A stretch of DNA of 64,000 bases, from assembly GCF_024055665.1 (NCBI RefSeq), contig NZ_JAMXMC010000004.1, forward strand, positions 62,001 to 126,000, written 5' to 3'. Source of the stretch: Ideonella oryzae (GTDB taxonomy: Bacteria; Pseudomonadota; Gammaproteobacteria; Burkholderiales; Burkholderiaceae_C). Below are positions 31,577 through 40,239 of the stretch, piece by piece (position 1 is the first letter of the stretch; every line of letters begins with the position of its first letter). Under the pieces are notes generated by a model. That model was not told the origin of the DNA and did not search any database. It worked only from the letters and a program-made list of their open reading frames with translations. Position numbers and translations under genes: made by a program.

Positions 31577-32283
31577 GCTTCAGGTGGGGTTGATGCGTTG
31601 TCCGCCTGCACGCCCTCAGTGGCTTGCGCGGAAGATTCGGTGGCGGCGGGCAGGTCGCCTGGATGGGTTGCCTCTCCAGAGGGTGCTTCCGGCGGATCCA
31701 GCGCCAGTTCCCCCTGCTCCGCCAACAGGTCAGGCTGGGTGCTGGTCAGCCCCGCCAGTGCTTCGAGGCCGCCCGGGCCTTCCAGCAGCGGCAGCTGATC
31801 CAGGCTGCCCAGCCCCAGATCGTCCAAGAATTGGCGTGTCGTGGCATAGAGGGCTGGCCGCCCCGGTGCGTCTCGGTGCCCGATGGCTTCGATCCAGTTG
31901 CGATCCTCGAGCTGCTTCATGATCTGGCTGGACACCACCACGCCCCGGATGTCCTCGATGTCCCCACGGGTCACCGGTTGCCGGTAGGCAATGATGGCCA
32001 GCGTCTCCAGCACCGCGCGGGAATAGCGGGGCGGCTTCTCCGGATTCAGGCGATCCAGATACTCGCGCAACTCCGGACGGCTCTGGAAGCGCCAGCCGGA
32101 AGCCACCCGGACCAATTCCACGCCGCGTTCACGCCAGTCCTGCATGAGCTCATCCAGAACCATCCGAAGCGAATCTGCCCCGAGCTGATCCTCGAACAGC
32201 ACGCGCATTTCCCGCAGCGACAGCGGCTGGCTGGCACAAATCAGTGCGGTTTCGAGAACGCGCTTGGCATCCTGTGTGTTCAT
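31573..32283 (-). CDS. scpB: Segregation and condensation protein B
   Basis: Winged-helix partner of ScpA and SMC in chromosome condensation. 236 residues from ATG at 32283 ([22 protein letters not shown]). Two winged-helix domains are visible, with the conserved [20 protein letters not shown] and [21 protein letters not shown] Pro/Ala/Glu-rich tail follows. scpA is not adjacent; in betaproteobacteria it often lies elsewhere. It is co-transcribed and translationally coupled with rluB. A 280-base leader precedes it. Confidence 0.95.
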   Translation of the reverse strand: MNTQDAKRVLETALICASQPLSLREMRVLFEDQLGADSLRMVLDELMQDWRERGVELVRVASGWRFQSRPELREYLDRLNPEKPPRYSRAVLETLAIIAYRQPVTRGDIEDIRGVVVSSQIMKQLEDRNWIEAIGHRDAPGRPALYATTRQFLDDLGLGSLDQLPLLEGPGGLEALAGLTSTQPDLLAEQGELALDPPEAPSGEATHPGDLPAATESSAQATEGVQADNASTPPEA

Positions 32284-32570
32284 CGACAAGGGATCGAAAC
32301 GCTGCCCGTCGGGGCAGTGGACTCGTCAGGCCGCTGTACCGCGGCGGCATGTGCTCGTGGCGTCCGCGCCGACTCGAGGCGACAGCAGGACGGGCATGGA
32401 TACAGTTTCTTCGCCGGGCCGGTGGAGACCACAATCTGCGGCTGGGGAAGCCCCGTGACACACGGCGGCTCGTCCCATTCACCGGAAAGACAGCGGGGGG
32501 TGCAAACCGGATCTCTTCGGCACTCGCCTTTCGGTGCATGCCGGCAGCCGCTGTCAGGGCTTGGTTCCCG
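32284..32570 (-). promoter_or_regulatory. Hairpin-rich ~280-base leader of scpB-rluB
   Basis: Region of more than 300 bases without a called gene between rluD and scpB. Downstream of a TACAAT element the minus strand holds a run of short perfect hairpins: CCGTG/CACGG (32453-32465), GGGG/CCCC (32444-32454), GTGG/CCAC (32422-32432), GCCGC/GCGGC (32330-32345) and CTGCCC/GGGCAG (32302-32317). A 98-codon frame without stops ends in TGA overlapping the scpB ATG, but its only usual start is a GTG at 32432 (50 codons), and it uses AGA and CGA. Coding status is unresolved. Confidence 0.4.
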
Positions 32571-32576
32571 ATTGTA
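32571..32576 (-). promoter_or_regulatory. Candidate -10 element for scpB-rluB
   Basis: TACAAT on the minus strand within TTGTAATACAATCGG, located 26 bases after the rluD stop. No strong -35 is seen. Confidence 0.5.
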
Positions 32577-32602
32577 TTACAAGCCGAGGCACAGGCGATG
32601 CC

Positions 32603-33598
32603 TCATTGCGCAGTGGCCAGCACCTGTTGCCAGGCCGCTGCCAGATCGGACGGCATCGGCGCCTCGAAGGACAGCGGCTCGCGGGTGATGGGGTGGGCGA
32701 ACGCCAGTTCGGCAGCATGCAGGGCTTGGCGCTGCATGCCCCGCAGCGGACGCCCCCCGTACAGCGCATCGGCGAGCAGCGGGTGTCCTTCATGAGACAA
32801 ATGCACCCGAATCTGATGCGTGCGCCCCGTATGCAGCTTGCACCGGATGGCACTGACCTCGCCGTCGAAGGCCACCGGCTGGACATCGGTCCGGGCAGGC
32901 TTGCCACCCGTCGACACCGCCATGCGGGTGCGAAGGGCAGGATCCCGACCCACCGGCGCATCGACGGTGAAAGGCGCCTTCCCCACGTCGCCATGGGCCA
33001 GGGCCAAATACCGGCGGTGGATGTCGCGCTGGGCCATGTCGCGCACCAGGGCGGTCACGGCTTCCAGAGTCCGCCCCACGACCATCAGGCCCGAGGTGTC
33101 CTTGTCCAGCCGGTGCACGATGCCCGCCCGTGGCAGCTGCGCGGCTCGGGGATCCCGCGCCAGCAAACCATTGAGCAAGGTACCCGACCAGTTGCCCGCG
33201 GCCGGATGCACCACGAGCCCCGCGGGCTTGTTCACCACGAGCACATGCATGTCCTCGTGGACGACATCGAGCGCCATGGGCTCCGGCCGGAAGGCCAAGC
33301 TCTCGGCGGGAGGCACCAGGTGGACCTCGAGGCGCTGCCCGGCCCGCACCTTGCGGGAGGACAGGGTCGCCACCACGCCATCCAGGCGAACCTGCCCCGC
33401 TTCGACCAGTCCCTGCAGATGGCTGCGGGAGAACTCCGGCGCGAGGGCGGCCAGCACCCGGTCCAAGCGCTGCGCGTGCGCAGAAGCCCCCAGCACCTGC
33501 GCGCGCAGCTCAAACTCCGACTCGGCTTCGCCGTCCTCCGGAGCCAGGATGGCATCACCCTGGCAGGACGCGTCCAGGGACGCCCAGTTGCCACTCAT
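32603..33598 (-). CDS. rluD: 23S rRNA pseudouridine synthase RluD
   Basis: Makes pseudouridines 1911, 1915 and 1917 in helix 69 of 23S rRNA. 331 residues from ATG at 33598. An S4 RNA-binding domain (RLDRVLAALAPEFSRSHLQ) is followed by the RluA-type catalytic domain with the active Asp in HRLDKDTSGLM, and HTGRTHQIRVHLSHEGHP. The open frame extends 79 residues upstream but would overlap the divergent bamD start, so it is rejected. Divergent rluD/bamD is a standard arrangement. Confidence 0.96.
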   Translation of the reverse strand: MSGNWASLDASCQGDAILAPEDGEAESEFELRAQVLGASAHAQRLDRVLAALAPEFSRSHLQGLVEAGQVRLDGVVATLSSRKVRAGQRLEVHLVPPAESLAFRPEPMALDVVHEDMHVLVVNKPAGLVVHPAAGNWSGTLLNGLLARDPRAAQLPRAGIVHRLDKDTSGLMVVGRTLEAVTALVRDMAQRDIHRRYLALAHGDVGKAPFTVDAPVGRDPALRTRMAVSTGGKPARTDVQPVAFDGEVSAIRCKLHTGRTHQIRVHLSHEGHPLLADALYGGRPLRGMQRQALHAAELAFAHPITREPLSFEAPMPSDLAAAWQQVLATAQ

Positions 33599-33662
33599 AT
33601 AATCAATCGACCTTTTGTCTGCACTCCGCGCTCCGCGGCCAACTCCGGTGGCCGCCCGATTC

Positions 33663-34469
33663 ATGACCGCACACCCCCTGTTCCGTGCCCTCACCCGCGG
33701 CGCGCTCGCTGCGCTGATGGTGACCCTGGCTGCCTGCAGCTCCCTCAAGGACCCTGAAATCAAGGGAACGGCCGAAGAATTGTATGCATCGGGCAAGTCG
33801 GAGATGAGCTCCGGCAACTGGCCCAGCGCCATCAAGTACCTTGAGAAGGTGGAGGGCCGCGCGGGCGGCGGCCTGCTCGCCCAGCAGTCGCAGCTGGACC
33901 TGTCCTACGCCTACTGGAAGTCGGGCGAGAAGGCCCAGGCCATCAGCACGCTGGACCGATTCATCAAGCTCAACCCGTCGAGCCCCGGTCTGGACTATGC
34001 GCTCTACCTGCGCGGCATGGTCAACTTCAACGACGATTTCGGGCTCATCGGCGCGCTGTCGCGCCAGTCCCCGGCCGAGCGCGATCAGCAAGCCTCGCGG
34101 GAGTCCTACCAGTCCTTCAAGCAGTTGGTCGATCAGTTCCCGGAGTCGAAGTACGCTGCCGATGCGCGCCTGCGCATGGACTACATCGTGAACGTGCTGG
34201 CCGAGTATGAGGTCCATGTGGCCCGCTACTACCTGCGCCGTGGTGCACTGGTGGCGGCAGCCAACCGGGCCCAGCAGACGATCACCGTCTACCCGCAAAC
34301 CCCAGCCACCGAGGAAGCCCTCTACATCCTGGCCCAGGCTTATGACCGGCTGGGCCTGGACAAGCTGCGCGACGATGCCACCCGGGTGCTGGCGCACAAC
34401 TTCCCCGAAAGCCCGCTGCTCAAGCAGGGCATCCAGGAACGCGAAAAGCCCTGGTGGCAGCTCTGGTGA
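33663..34469 (+). CDS. bamD: Outer-membrane assembly lipoprotein BamD
   Basis: Essential TPR lipoprotein of the BAM complex. 268 residues from ATG at 33663: signal peptide with lipobox LAAC (Cys25), then five TPR units including AEELYASGKSEMSSGNW, LDLSYAYWKSGEKAQAIS, ALYLRGMVNF and ALYILAQAYDRLG. The 16-residue upstream extension would disrupt the signal peptide. It is divergent from rluD with 64 bases between starts, which must hold both promoters. Confidence 0.95.
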   Translation: MTAHPLFRALTRGALAALMVTLAACSSLKDPEIKGTAEELYASGKSEMSSGNWPSAIKYLEKVEGRAGGGLLAQQSQLDLSYAYWKSGEKAQAISTLDRFIKLNPSSPGLDYALYLRGMVNFNDDFGLIGALSRQSPAERDQQASRESYQSFKQLVDQFPESKYAADARLRMDYIVNVLAEYEVHVARYYLRRGALVAAANRAQQTITVYPQTPATEEALYILAQAYDRLGLDKLRDDATRVLAHNFPESPLLKQGIQEREKPWWQLW

Positions 34470-34493
34470 GCCGACCAGGCAGATGACATGACG

Positions 34494-34520
34494 ACAACGG
34501 CCCCGCTTCGGGGCCGTTGT
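34494..34520. terminator. Hairpin between convergent bamD and helicase gene
   Basis: Perfect 12-bp stem ACAACGGCCCCG / CGGGGCCGTTGT with a CTT loop, located between the converging stop codons. There is no clean T tract on either side, so it is a candidate bidirectional 3' end rather than a textbook terminator. Confidence 0.6.
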
Positions 34521-34538
34521 GCTTTCAAGCCCCCGCGG

Positions 34539-36545
34539 TCAGACCTGCGCGTGGGCTGCGGCCAGTTCGCGCAGCCAGGCCAGGGCCTGCTCGCCACTGG
34601 ACAGCATGGTCATCGGCGGCAAGGCCGCCAGCAGGCGCCCCCCGTAGCGGGCCTGCAGCAGGCGCACATCGCACAGCACCAGCAGGCCGCGGTCGGTCTC
34701 GGTGCGAATCAGGCGCCCCGCCCCCTGCTTGAGCGCGATGGCGGCCTCGGCCACAAAATAATCGTTGAAGGCGTCCCGGCCCTGGCTCTTGAGCTGGCGC
34801 ACGCGCGCCTCCACCAGCGGATCGTTCGGCGGCGGAAAGGGCAGCTTGTCGATCACCACGCACTGCAGCGCCTCACCAGGCACGTCGATGCCTTCCCAGA
34901 AGCTGGCCGAACCCACCAGCACACAGCGCCCCTCCTGGAAGCGCTGCAACAGGCTGCGCTTGGCCGCCGTGCCTTGCACCAGCACCTCCAGTGAACTGCC
35001 CAGGCTCTGCAGTTCGCCCTGCAGGGCCTCGGCCACCGTGCGCATGGCCCGCAGCGTGGTGGTGAGCACGAAGGTGCGCCCGCCCAGCGCGTGGGCGCAA
35101 TGCGCGGAGGCCCGCCCCACCATCACCGGGTGCGCCGCCTCGTTGGGCTGTGGAAAGCGTGGCGGCACATAGACACGGGCATGGTCGGCATAGGCAAAGG
35201 GACTGCCCACCCGCAGCTTGCGGGCGTCGTCCAGACCGGCGGCTTCGCTGAACCAGCTCAGCGCCTCGTCGTCGCCCAGCGTGGCCGAGGTGAACACCCA
35301 GGCCCGGTGCCCCTGGGCACGCTGCTCACCCATCATGCTGCGGATGTCCAGCGGCGACTCGATCAACCGGGCCTGGTGCGGCGTCAGATCCACCCAGCGC
35401 ACACGCTCCGGCGGAGTCTCCAACCCGAAGCGGGCCACCAGGGCCTGCAGGGCCTGCATCCGCGACTGCAGTCGCACAAAATCGGGTGAGCTGGCAGCCA
35501 CCAGTTCGAGTGCGGCCCCAGCCACCCGCAGGGCCTCGGTCAGCCCGCTCAGCCCCTGATCGAGCAACTCTTGCCGACTGCCGCCCGCCACCTCCTCCCA
35601 GCGCAGACGCAGCACGCCCTTGGGCTCCCGGTGCGGACCGGCCACCGCCAGTCGCAGGGCCTTGGCCGCCTGCTCGCAGGCCGCAGCAATGTCGATCCAG
35701 GGCGCCTGGCCGCGGGCCTGCTGCTGCCCCGCGGCCAGCAGATCCTGGGCGAAATCGTGGACCTGGCCGGTCCCCAGGGTCTGGCCGAGAAACTGCACGC
35801 CAGCTTCCACCATCTGGTGGGCCTCATCGAAGACCGCGATGTCCACCGTGGGCAGCAATTCGGCCACGCCGCTGTCGCGCAGGGCCAGGTCGGCGAAGAA
35901 CAGGTGGTGGTTCACCACCACCACGTCGGCGGCCATGGCCTCACGGCGAGCCTTCATCACATGGCAGGCGTGGTATTCGCCGCACTCGCTGCCCAGGCAG
36001 TTGTCGCGGTTGGAGGTCACCAGGGGGATGACCTCGGAGCGCTCGTCCAGGCCCTCCAGCTCCCCGATGTCGCCGCTGGTGGTGGCCTGGGCCCAGGTCT
36101 CAATGCGGGACAGCGCCCGCACGGCGTAACGGTCCGACAGGGTGGCCCCTTCACGCGCCTGCATCAGCCGATGCCGGCACAGGTAGCTGGCCCGCCCCTT
36201 GAGCAGTGCCACGGTCACCGGCAACTTCAGGATGTCGCGCAGCCGCGGCAGATCGCGGAAGAACAGTTGGTCCTGCAGGCTCTTGGTGGCGGTGCTGACC
36301 AGGGTGCGCCGACCAGACAGCAGGACCGGCAGCAGATAGGCGTAGGTTTTGCCCACCCCGGTGCCGGCTTCGGCCACCAGGGCTTCGCGCCGCTCGATGG
36401 CCTCGGCCACGGCCTGGGCCAGCCGGTCCTGCGGCTCACGCGGCATGAAGCCGTCGTCGGCATGGGCCAGCGGCCCCTCGACAGACAATGCCTCACGGAC
36501 CGCCGAGACCAGATCGGCGGAAGGGGCTGCAGCGGGATCGGACAT
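34539..36545 (-). CDS. DinG/YoaA-family ATP-dependent DNA helicase
   Basis: XPD-like 5'-3' superfamily 2 helicase with an iron-sulfur cluster, linked in the family to R-loop and damaged-fork processing. 668 residues from ATG at 36545: Walker A GTGVGKT at 61-67, four cluster cysteines C123, C183, C188 and C194, the DEAH box at 240-243, and C-terminal motifs VFTSATLGD, GSASFWEGIDVPG and QGAGRLIRTETDRG. Size and the lack of a long insertion favour YoaA over DinG, so no symbol is fixed. It begins 4 bases after the DUF465 gene. Confidence 0.92.
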   Translation of the reverse strand: MSDPAAAPSADLVSAVREALSVEGPLAHADDGFMPREPQDRLAQAVAEAIERREALVAEAGTGVGKTYAYLLPVLLSGRRTLVSTATKSLQDQLFFRDLPRLRDILKLPVTVALLKGRASYLCRHRLMQAREGATLSDRYAVRALSRIETWAQATTSGDIGELEGLDERSEVIPLVTSNRDNCLGSECGEYHACHVMKARREAMAADVVVVNHHLFFADLALRDSGVAELLPTVDIAVFDEAHQMVEAGVQFLGQTLGTGQVHDFAQDLLAAGQQQARGQAPWIDIAAACEQAAKALRLAVAGPHREPKGVLRLRWEEVAGGSRQELLDQGLSGLTEALRVAGAALELVAASSPDFVRLQSRMQALQALVARFGLETPPERVRWVDLTPHQARLIESPLDIRSMMGEQRAQGHRAWVFTSATLGDDEALSWFSEAAGLDDARKLRVGSPFAYADHARVYVPPRFPQPNEAAHPVMVGRASAHCAHALGGRTFVLTTTLRAMRTVAEALQGELQSLGSSLEVLVQGTAAKRSLLQRFQEGRCVLVGSASFWEGIDVPGEALQCVVIDKLPFPPPNDPLVEARVRQLKSQGRDAFNDYFVAEAAIALKQGAGRLIRTETDRGLLVLCDVRLLQARYGGRLLAALPPMTMLSSGEQALAWLRELAAAHAQV

Positions 36546-36549
36546 CCGT

Positions 36550-36771
36550 TCAGGCGGGTTCGGGGGGTTCCAGCATCGCCTCCAACTGGGCGATCTGGTC
36601 ACGCAGTACCAGGCGCTGCTTCTTGAGCCGACGCAAGGCCAACTCGTCCGGACCCGACAGGGAATCGGCACCGTCGATGCGATTGTCCAGTTCGGCGTGT
36701 GCCATGCGCAACTCGATCAATCGCCTGAGGGGCGAATGCAGGTTGTCGGCAGGAAGAAGATCGGCATCCAC
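36550..36771 (-). CDS. DUF465/YdcH family small helical protein
   Basis: 73 residues, GTG start at 36769-36771. The sequence LHSPLRRLIELRMAHAELD, followed later by LRRLKKQRLVLRDQIAQLE, matches the YdcH/DUF465 pattern of an antiparallel helical hairpin. Function unknown in the family. It abuts the helicase gene (4-base gap) and starts 25 bases from the divergent PP2C start. Confidence 0.8.
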   Translation of the reverse strand: MDADLLPADNLHSPLRRLIELRMAHAELDNRIDGADSLSGPDELALRRLKKQRLVLRDQIAQLEAMLEPPEPA

Positions 36772-36782
36772 AGTGGCTTGAG

Positions 36783-36790
36783 TTTATATT
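36783..36790. promoter_or_regulatory. Symmetric -10-like element between DUF465 and PP2C genes
   Basis: The sequence TTTATATT reads TATATT (36785-36790) on the plus strand and TATAAA (36783-36788) on the minus strand. A start 6-8 bases downstream would fall at the PP2C ATG (36797) in one direction and ~5 bases before the DUF465 GTG (36771) in the other. Neither gene has a clear SD. Confidence 0.5.
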
Positions 36791-36796
36791 GCGCCC

Positions 36797-37564
36797 ATGA
36801 CAATGACATCCCAGGGCTACCGGATCACGGCAGCCACCGGCCTGCACAAGGGCGACCGGGCCTACCAGCAGGATCAGGTGCTCATCCTGGCCAACCCCCG
36901 CGTACCGGGTTGCGCGCTGGCCCTGGTGGCTGACGGCATGGGAGGCAAGAGCGGCGGGCGCACCGCCTCCGACCAGGTCATCATGACCGCCAAGCAGGTG
37001 TTCGACCGCTACACACCGGCCACCGACGACCCCACCGAGATGCTGCGCCAGCTGGTGGTGGAGTCCCACCTAATGATCAAGCTGACCGCCATCACGGCCG
37101 ACGAGGAACCCCACAGCACACTGGCAGCCTTTCTTGTCTTGCCGGACCGCAGCGCCTACTCGGCCCACGCGGGCGATTCACGGGTCTATCACTTCCGCGG
37201 CGCCGAGATGCTGCGCCGCACGGTGGACCACTCCTATGTGCAGCGCCTGATCGACGAAGGCAAGATCACCGAGGCCCAGGCCAACACCCATCCGCAGGCC
37301 AACCTGTTGACGGGCTGCCTGGGCACCCAGCAGGACCCTCCTGTGGAGATCACTCCGCTGGACCGCCTGGAGGTGGGCGACAGCCTGCTGGCCTGCTCCG
37401 ACGGCCTGTGGCATTACCTGACCCCCCGCGAGCTGGGCGCCATCGTCAGTGCCCTGGCCCCGCGAGAAGCCAGCGAGATGCTCATCGGCAAAGCCCGCCA
37501 GCGCGCCCGCGGCATGGGCGACAACCTCTCCCTCGCGCTGGTGCGCTTCGACCCCATCCATTGA
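36797..37564 (+). CDS. PP2C-type serine/threonine protein phosphatase
   Basis: 255-residue metal-dependent PPM phosphatase. Motifs: KGDRAYQQDQ near the start (motif 1, with Gly-Asp-Arg in place of the usual Arg-x-x-Asn), VADGMGG with metal ligand Asp46, HAGDSRVY at 124-131, SDGLW with Asp202 and GDNLSLALV with Asp242. It would dephosphorylate Ser/Thr phosphoproteins, but no Hanks-type kinase gene is adjacent. The ATG follows TATATT by 6 bases with no SD, suggesting a leaderless mRNA. It converges with zapE. Confidence 0.9.
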   Translation: MTMTSQGYRITAATGLHKGDRAYQQDQVLILANPRVPGCALALVADGMGGKSGGRTASDQVIMTAKQVFDRYTPATDDPTEMLRQLVVESHLMIKLTAITADEEPHSTLAAFLVLPDRSAYSAHAGDSRVYHFRGAEMLRRTVDHSYVQRLIDEGKITEAQANTHPQANLLTGCLGTQQDPPVEITPLDRLEVGDSLLACSDGLWHYLTPRELGAIVSALAPREASEMLIGKARQRARGMGDNLSLALVRFDPIH

Positions 37565-37598
37565 GACCGGTCCGGCCGGGCGCCGGATTCCGAGGAGT

Positions 37599-38696
37599 TC
37601 AGGTCAGCGAGGTATCCACCGTCCTGCGCTCCAACGCCAGATACTCGGCCGAGCGCATCTCGTTCAGACGGGACACCGTGCGCGGGAACTCGTGGGCCAG
37701 CGGGCCATCGGTGTAGAGCTGCTCGGCCGGCGTGGCCGCCGAGACGACGAGCTTGACCCGGCGGTCGTAGAGCACATCCACCAGCAGCGTGAACCGCCGG
37801 GCTTCCGAGGCCAGGCGCGGTGGCATCTGGGGCACCCCCGACAGCAGCAGGGTGTGGAAGCGCGAGGCCAGTTCCAGATAGTCGTTCTGCGAGCGCGGGC
37901 CGCCGCAGAGGGTCTGAAAGTCGAACCAGATCACCCCCCCAGCGCGACGGCGGGCCTTCAGCTCCCGGTGCTCGATGTTCAGCACCGGGTCCTCGTCGGG
38001 CACCTCGGCCAGATCGTCGAAGGTCCGGGCCATGGCCACCTCGGCCTCAGGCCCCAGGGGCGTGTGGTACAGGTCCACCTGCTCCAGCGTGCGGCGCCGA
38101 TAGTCGACGCCGGCATCGACGTTGATCACCTCCAGGTTGGCCTTGAGCAACTCGATGGCTGGCAGGATCCGGTCGCGGTGCAAGCCATTGGGATACAAAC
38201 CGTCCGGATGGAAGTTGGAGGTGGTGACGATGGACACCCGGTGGGCGAACAGCGATTCCAGCAACCGGTAGAGGATCATCGCATCGGTCACGTCGGCCAC
38301 ATGGAACTCGTCGAAGCAGATCATCCGGTAGCGCCGGGCGATGCGCGCGCCCAGTTCCTCCAACGGGTTCTGGCGGCCCTTGAGCTCCTGCAACTGCCGG
38401 TGCACCTCGCGCATGAACTCGTGGAAGTGCAGCCGCGTCTTGCGGGTCAGCGGCACCGAGCGGTAGAAGCAATCCATCAGGAAGCTCTTGCCCCGCCCCA
38501 CCCCACCGTACATGTAAACGCCGCGGGGGATGGCCGGCTTGACCAGGGCCTTGGTGATCGCATTGCTGCGGCGGGCCTTGTAGGCCGCCCACTCGTTCTC
38601 GCAGCGTTCCAGCGCGGCCACCGCGCGCAGTTGGGCCTCGTCGGCCTGGAAGCCGTTCTCGGCGAGCAGTTGCTCGTACAGCTGACGAACGCTCAT
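37599..38696 (-). CDS. zapE: Cell division ATPase ZapE (AFG1-like)
   Basis: AAA-type P-loop protein that associates with the Z ring in E. coli. 365 residues with Walker A GGVGRGKS at 64-71, Walker B MICFDEFHV, the sensor region IVTTSNFHPDGLY, and the C-terminal SRFHTLLLSGVPQM and RRFTLLVDVLYDRRVKL blocks of the AFG1 family. It lies just after lpdA on the minus strand, separated by a terminator hairpin. Confidence 0.94.
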   Translation of the reverse strand: MSVRQLYEQLLAENGFQADEAQLRAVAALERCENEWAAYKARRSNAITKALVKPAIPRGVYMYGGVGRGKSFLMDCFYRSVPLTRKTRLHFHEFMREVHRQLQELKGRQNPLEELGARIARRYRMICFDEFHVADVTDAMILYRLLESLFAHRVSIVTTSNFHPDGLYPNGLHRDRILPAIELLKANLEVINVDAGVDYRRRTLEQVDLYHTPLGPEAEVAMARTFDDLAEVPDEDPVLNIEHRELKARRRAGGVIWFDFQTLCGGPRSQNDYLELASRFHTLLLSGVPQMPPRLASEARRFTLLVDVLYDRRVKLVVSAATPAEQLYTDGPLAHEFPRTVSRLNEMRSAEYLALERRTVDTSLT

Positions 38697-38720
38697 CGTT
38701 CAAACCATCTCAAAGGACAA

Positions 38721-38754
38721 GAAAAGGCCCGCCGGCCTGGCAGGCGGGCGGGCC
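38721..38754 (-). terminator. Intrinsic terminator after sucAB-lpdA
   Basis: On the minus strand stem GGCCCGC / GCGGGCC with internal pairing, followed by TTTTC, located 43 bases after the lpdA stop and 25 bases before the zapE start. Confidence 0.75.
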
Positions 38755-38796
38755 GGAGAACGGCCGGGAGCAGACAGCCCCACGGCAGCCCGGAGC

Positions 38797-40224
38797 TCAG
38801 AAGTTCAGCGTGCGCTTGTCCACCGCCAGGGCGGCTTCCTTGGTCGCCTCGCTCAGGCTGGGGTGGGCGTGGCAGATGCGCGCGATGTCCTCGGCCGAGG
38901 CCTTGAACTCCATCGCCACCACGGCTTCGGAGATCAGCTCCGAGGCCATCGGGCCGATGATGTGCACGCCCAGGATTTCGTCCGTCTTGGCATCGGCCAG
39001 GAACTTGACAAAGCCGGTGGTGTCGCCCAGCGCACGGGCGCGGCCGTTGGCCAGGAAGGGGAACTGGCCCGCCTTGTAGGCCACGCCCTCGGCCTTGAGC
39101 TGCTGCTCGGTCTTGCCGACCCAGGCGATCTCCGGGCTGGTGTAGATGACCCAGGGGATGGTGCCGAAGTTGACATGACCGTGCTGGCCGGCCATGCGCT
39201 CGGCCACCGCCACGCCCTCTTCTTCCGCCTTGTGCGCCAGCATCGGGCCGCGCACCACGTCGCCCACAGCCCACACGCCCGGCAGGTTGGTCTTGCACTC
39301 GGCATCGACCACGATGGCACCGCGCTCATCGAGCTGCAGGCCCACAGCCTCGGGGTTCAGGCCGATGGTGTTGGGCACGCGGCCGATCGAGACGATCAGC
39401 TTGTCCACTTCCAGCGACTGGGCCTCGCCCTTGGCGTTGGCATAGCTGAGGGTGACGCTCTTCTTGCCCTTCTTGACCTCGGCGATCTTCACGCCCAGCT
39501 CGATCTTCAGGCCTTGCTTGGTGAAGACCTTCAAGGCCTCCTTGGCCACGGCCTCATCAGCCGCGCCCATGAAGGTGGGCATGGCTTCGAGGATGGTCAC
39601 TTCGGCACCCAGGCGGCGCCAGACCGAGCCCATTTCCAGGCCGATCACGCCGGAGCCAATCACGCCCAGCTTCTTGGGCACGGCGCCGACGCGCAGCGCG
39701 CCGTCGTTGGACAGGATCAGGTCCTCGTCGAACTCGGCACCCGGCAGCTGGCGGGCATTGGAGCCGGTGGCGATGATGACCTGCTTGGCCACCAGCACCT
39801 CCTCGGCAGCGCCGGCCACCTTGATCTCATAGGCGCCATCCTTGGCACCGGCGAAGGAACCGCGGCCGTGGAAGAAGCTGACCTTGTTCTTCTTGAACAG
39901 GTAGAGGATGCCGTCGTTGTTCTGCTTCACGACGGAATCCTTGCGGGCCACCATCTTGGCCACGTCCATCTTCACCGTGCCGGTGCTGATGCCGTGCTCG
40001 GCGAAGTGGTGGGTGGCGTGCTCGAAGTGCTCCGAGGACTGCAGCAGGGCCTTGGACGGGATGCAGCCGACGTTGGTGCAGGTGCCGCCCGGAGCCGGGC
40101 CGCCAGCGGCGTTCTTCCACTCATCGATGCAGGCCACGTTGAAGCCCAGCTGGGCCGCGCGGATGGCGGCGATGTAGCCACCGGGGCCGCCGCCGATGAC
40201 GACGACGTCAAATTGTTTGGACAT
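38797..40224 (-). CDS. lpdA: Dihydrolipoyl dehydrogenase (E3) of 2-oxoglutarate dehydrogenase
   Basis: FAD flavoprotein that reoxidises dihydrolipoyl groups with NAD+. 475 residues: FAD motif [10 protein letters not shown] (11-20), redox-active disulfide C49/C54 in [13 protein letters not shown], the NAD motif [14 protein letters not shown], the FAD-binding [19 protein letters not shown] and the C-terminal His-Glu pair in CHAHPSLSE. It is the last gene of sucA-sucB-lpdA (15 bases after sucB), so it serves the 2-oxoglutarate complex. Confidence 0.96.
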   Translation of the reverse strand: MSKQFDVVVIGGGPGGYIAAIRAAQLGFNVACIDEWKNAAGGPAPGGTCTNVGCIPSKALLQSSEHFEHATHHFAEHGISTGTVKMDVAKMVARKDSVVKQNNDGILYLFKKNKVSFFHGRGSFAGAKDGAYEIKVAGAAEEVLVAKQVIIATGSNARQLPGAEFDEDLILSNDGALRVGAVPKKLGVIGSGVIGLEMGSVWRRLGAEVTILEAMPTFMGAADEAVAKEALKVFTKQGLKIELGVKIAEVKKGKKSVTLSYANAKGEAQSLEVDKLIVSIGRVPNTIGLNPEAVGLQLDERGAIVVDAECKTNLPGVWAVGDVVRGPMLAHKAEEEGVAVAERMAGQHGHVNFGTIPWVIYTSPEIAWVGKTEQQLKAEGVAYKAGQFPFLANGRARALGDTTGFVKFLADAKTDEILGVHIIGPMASELISEAVVAMEFKASAEDIARICHAHPSLSEATKEAALAVDKRTLNF

Positions 40225-40239
40225 GGAAACTCCCGGGGA

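Noticed and set aside
32340-32570. Words resembling a cobalamin riboswitch (GGTGCAAACCGG, GGGGAAGCC, GGAGACC) on the plus strand
   Set aside because: They occur in the reverse order of the real element, and no promoter or cobalamin gene is on that strand.
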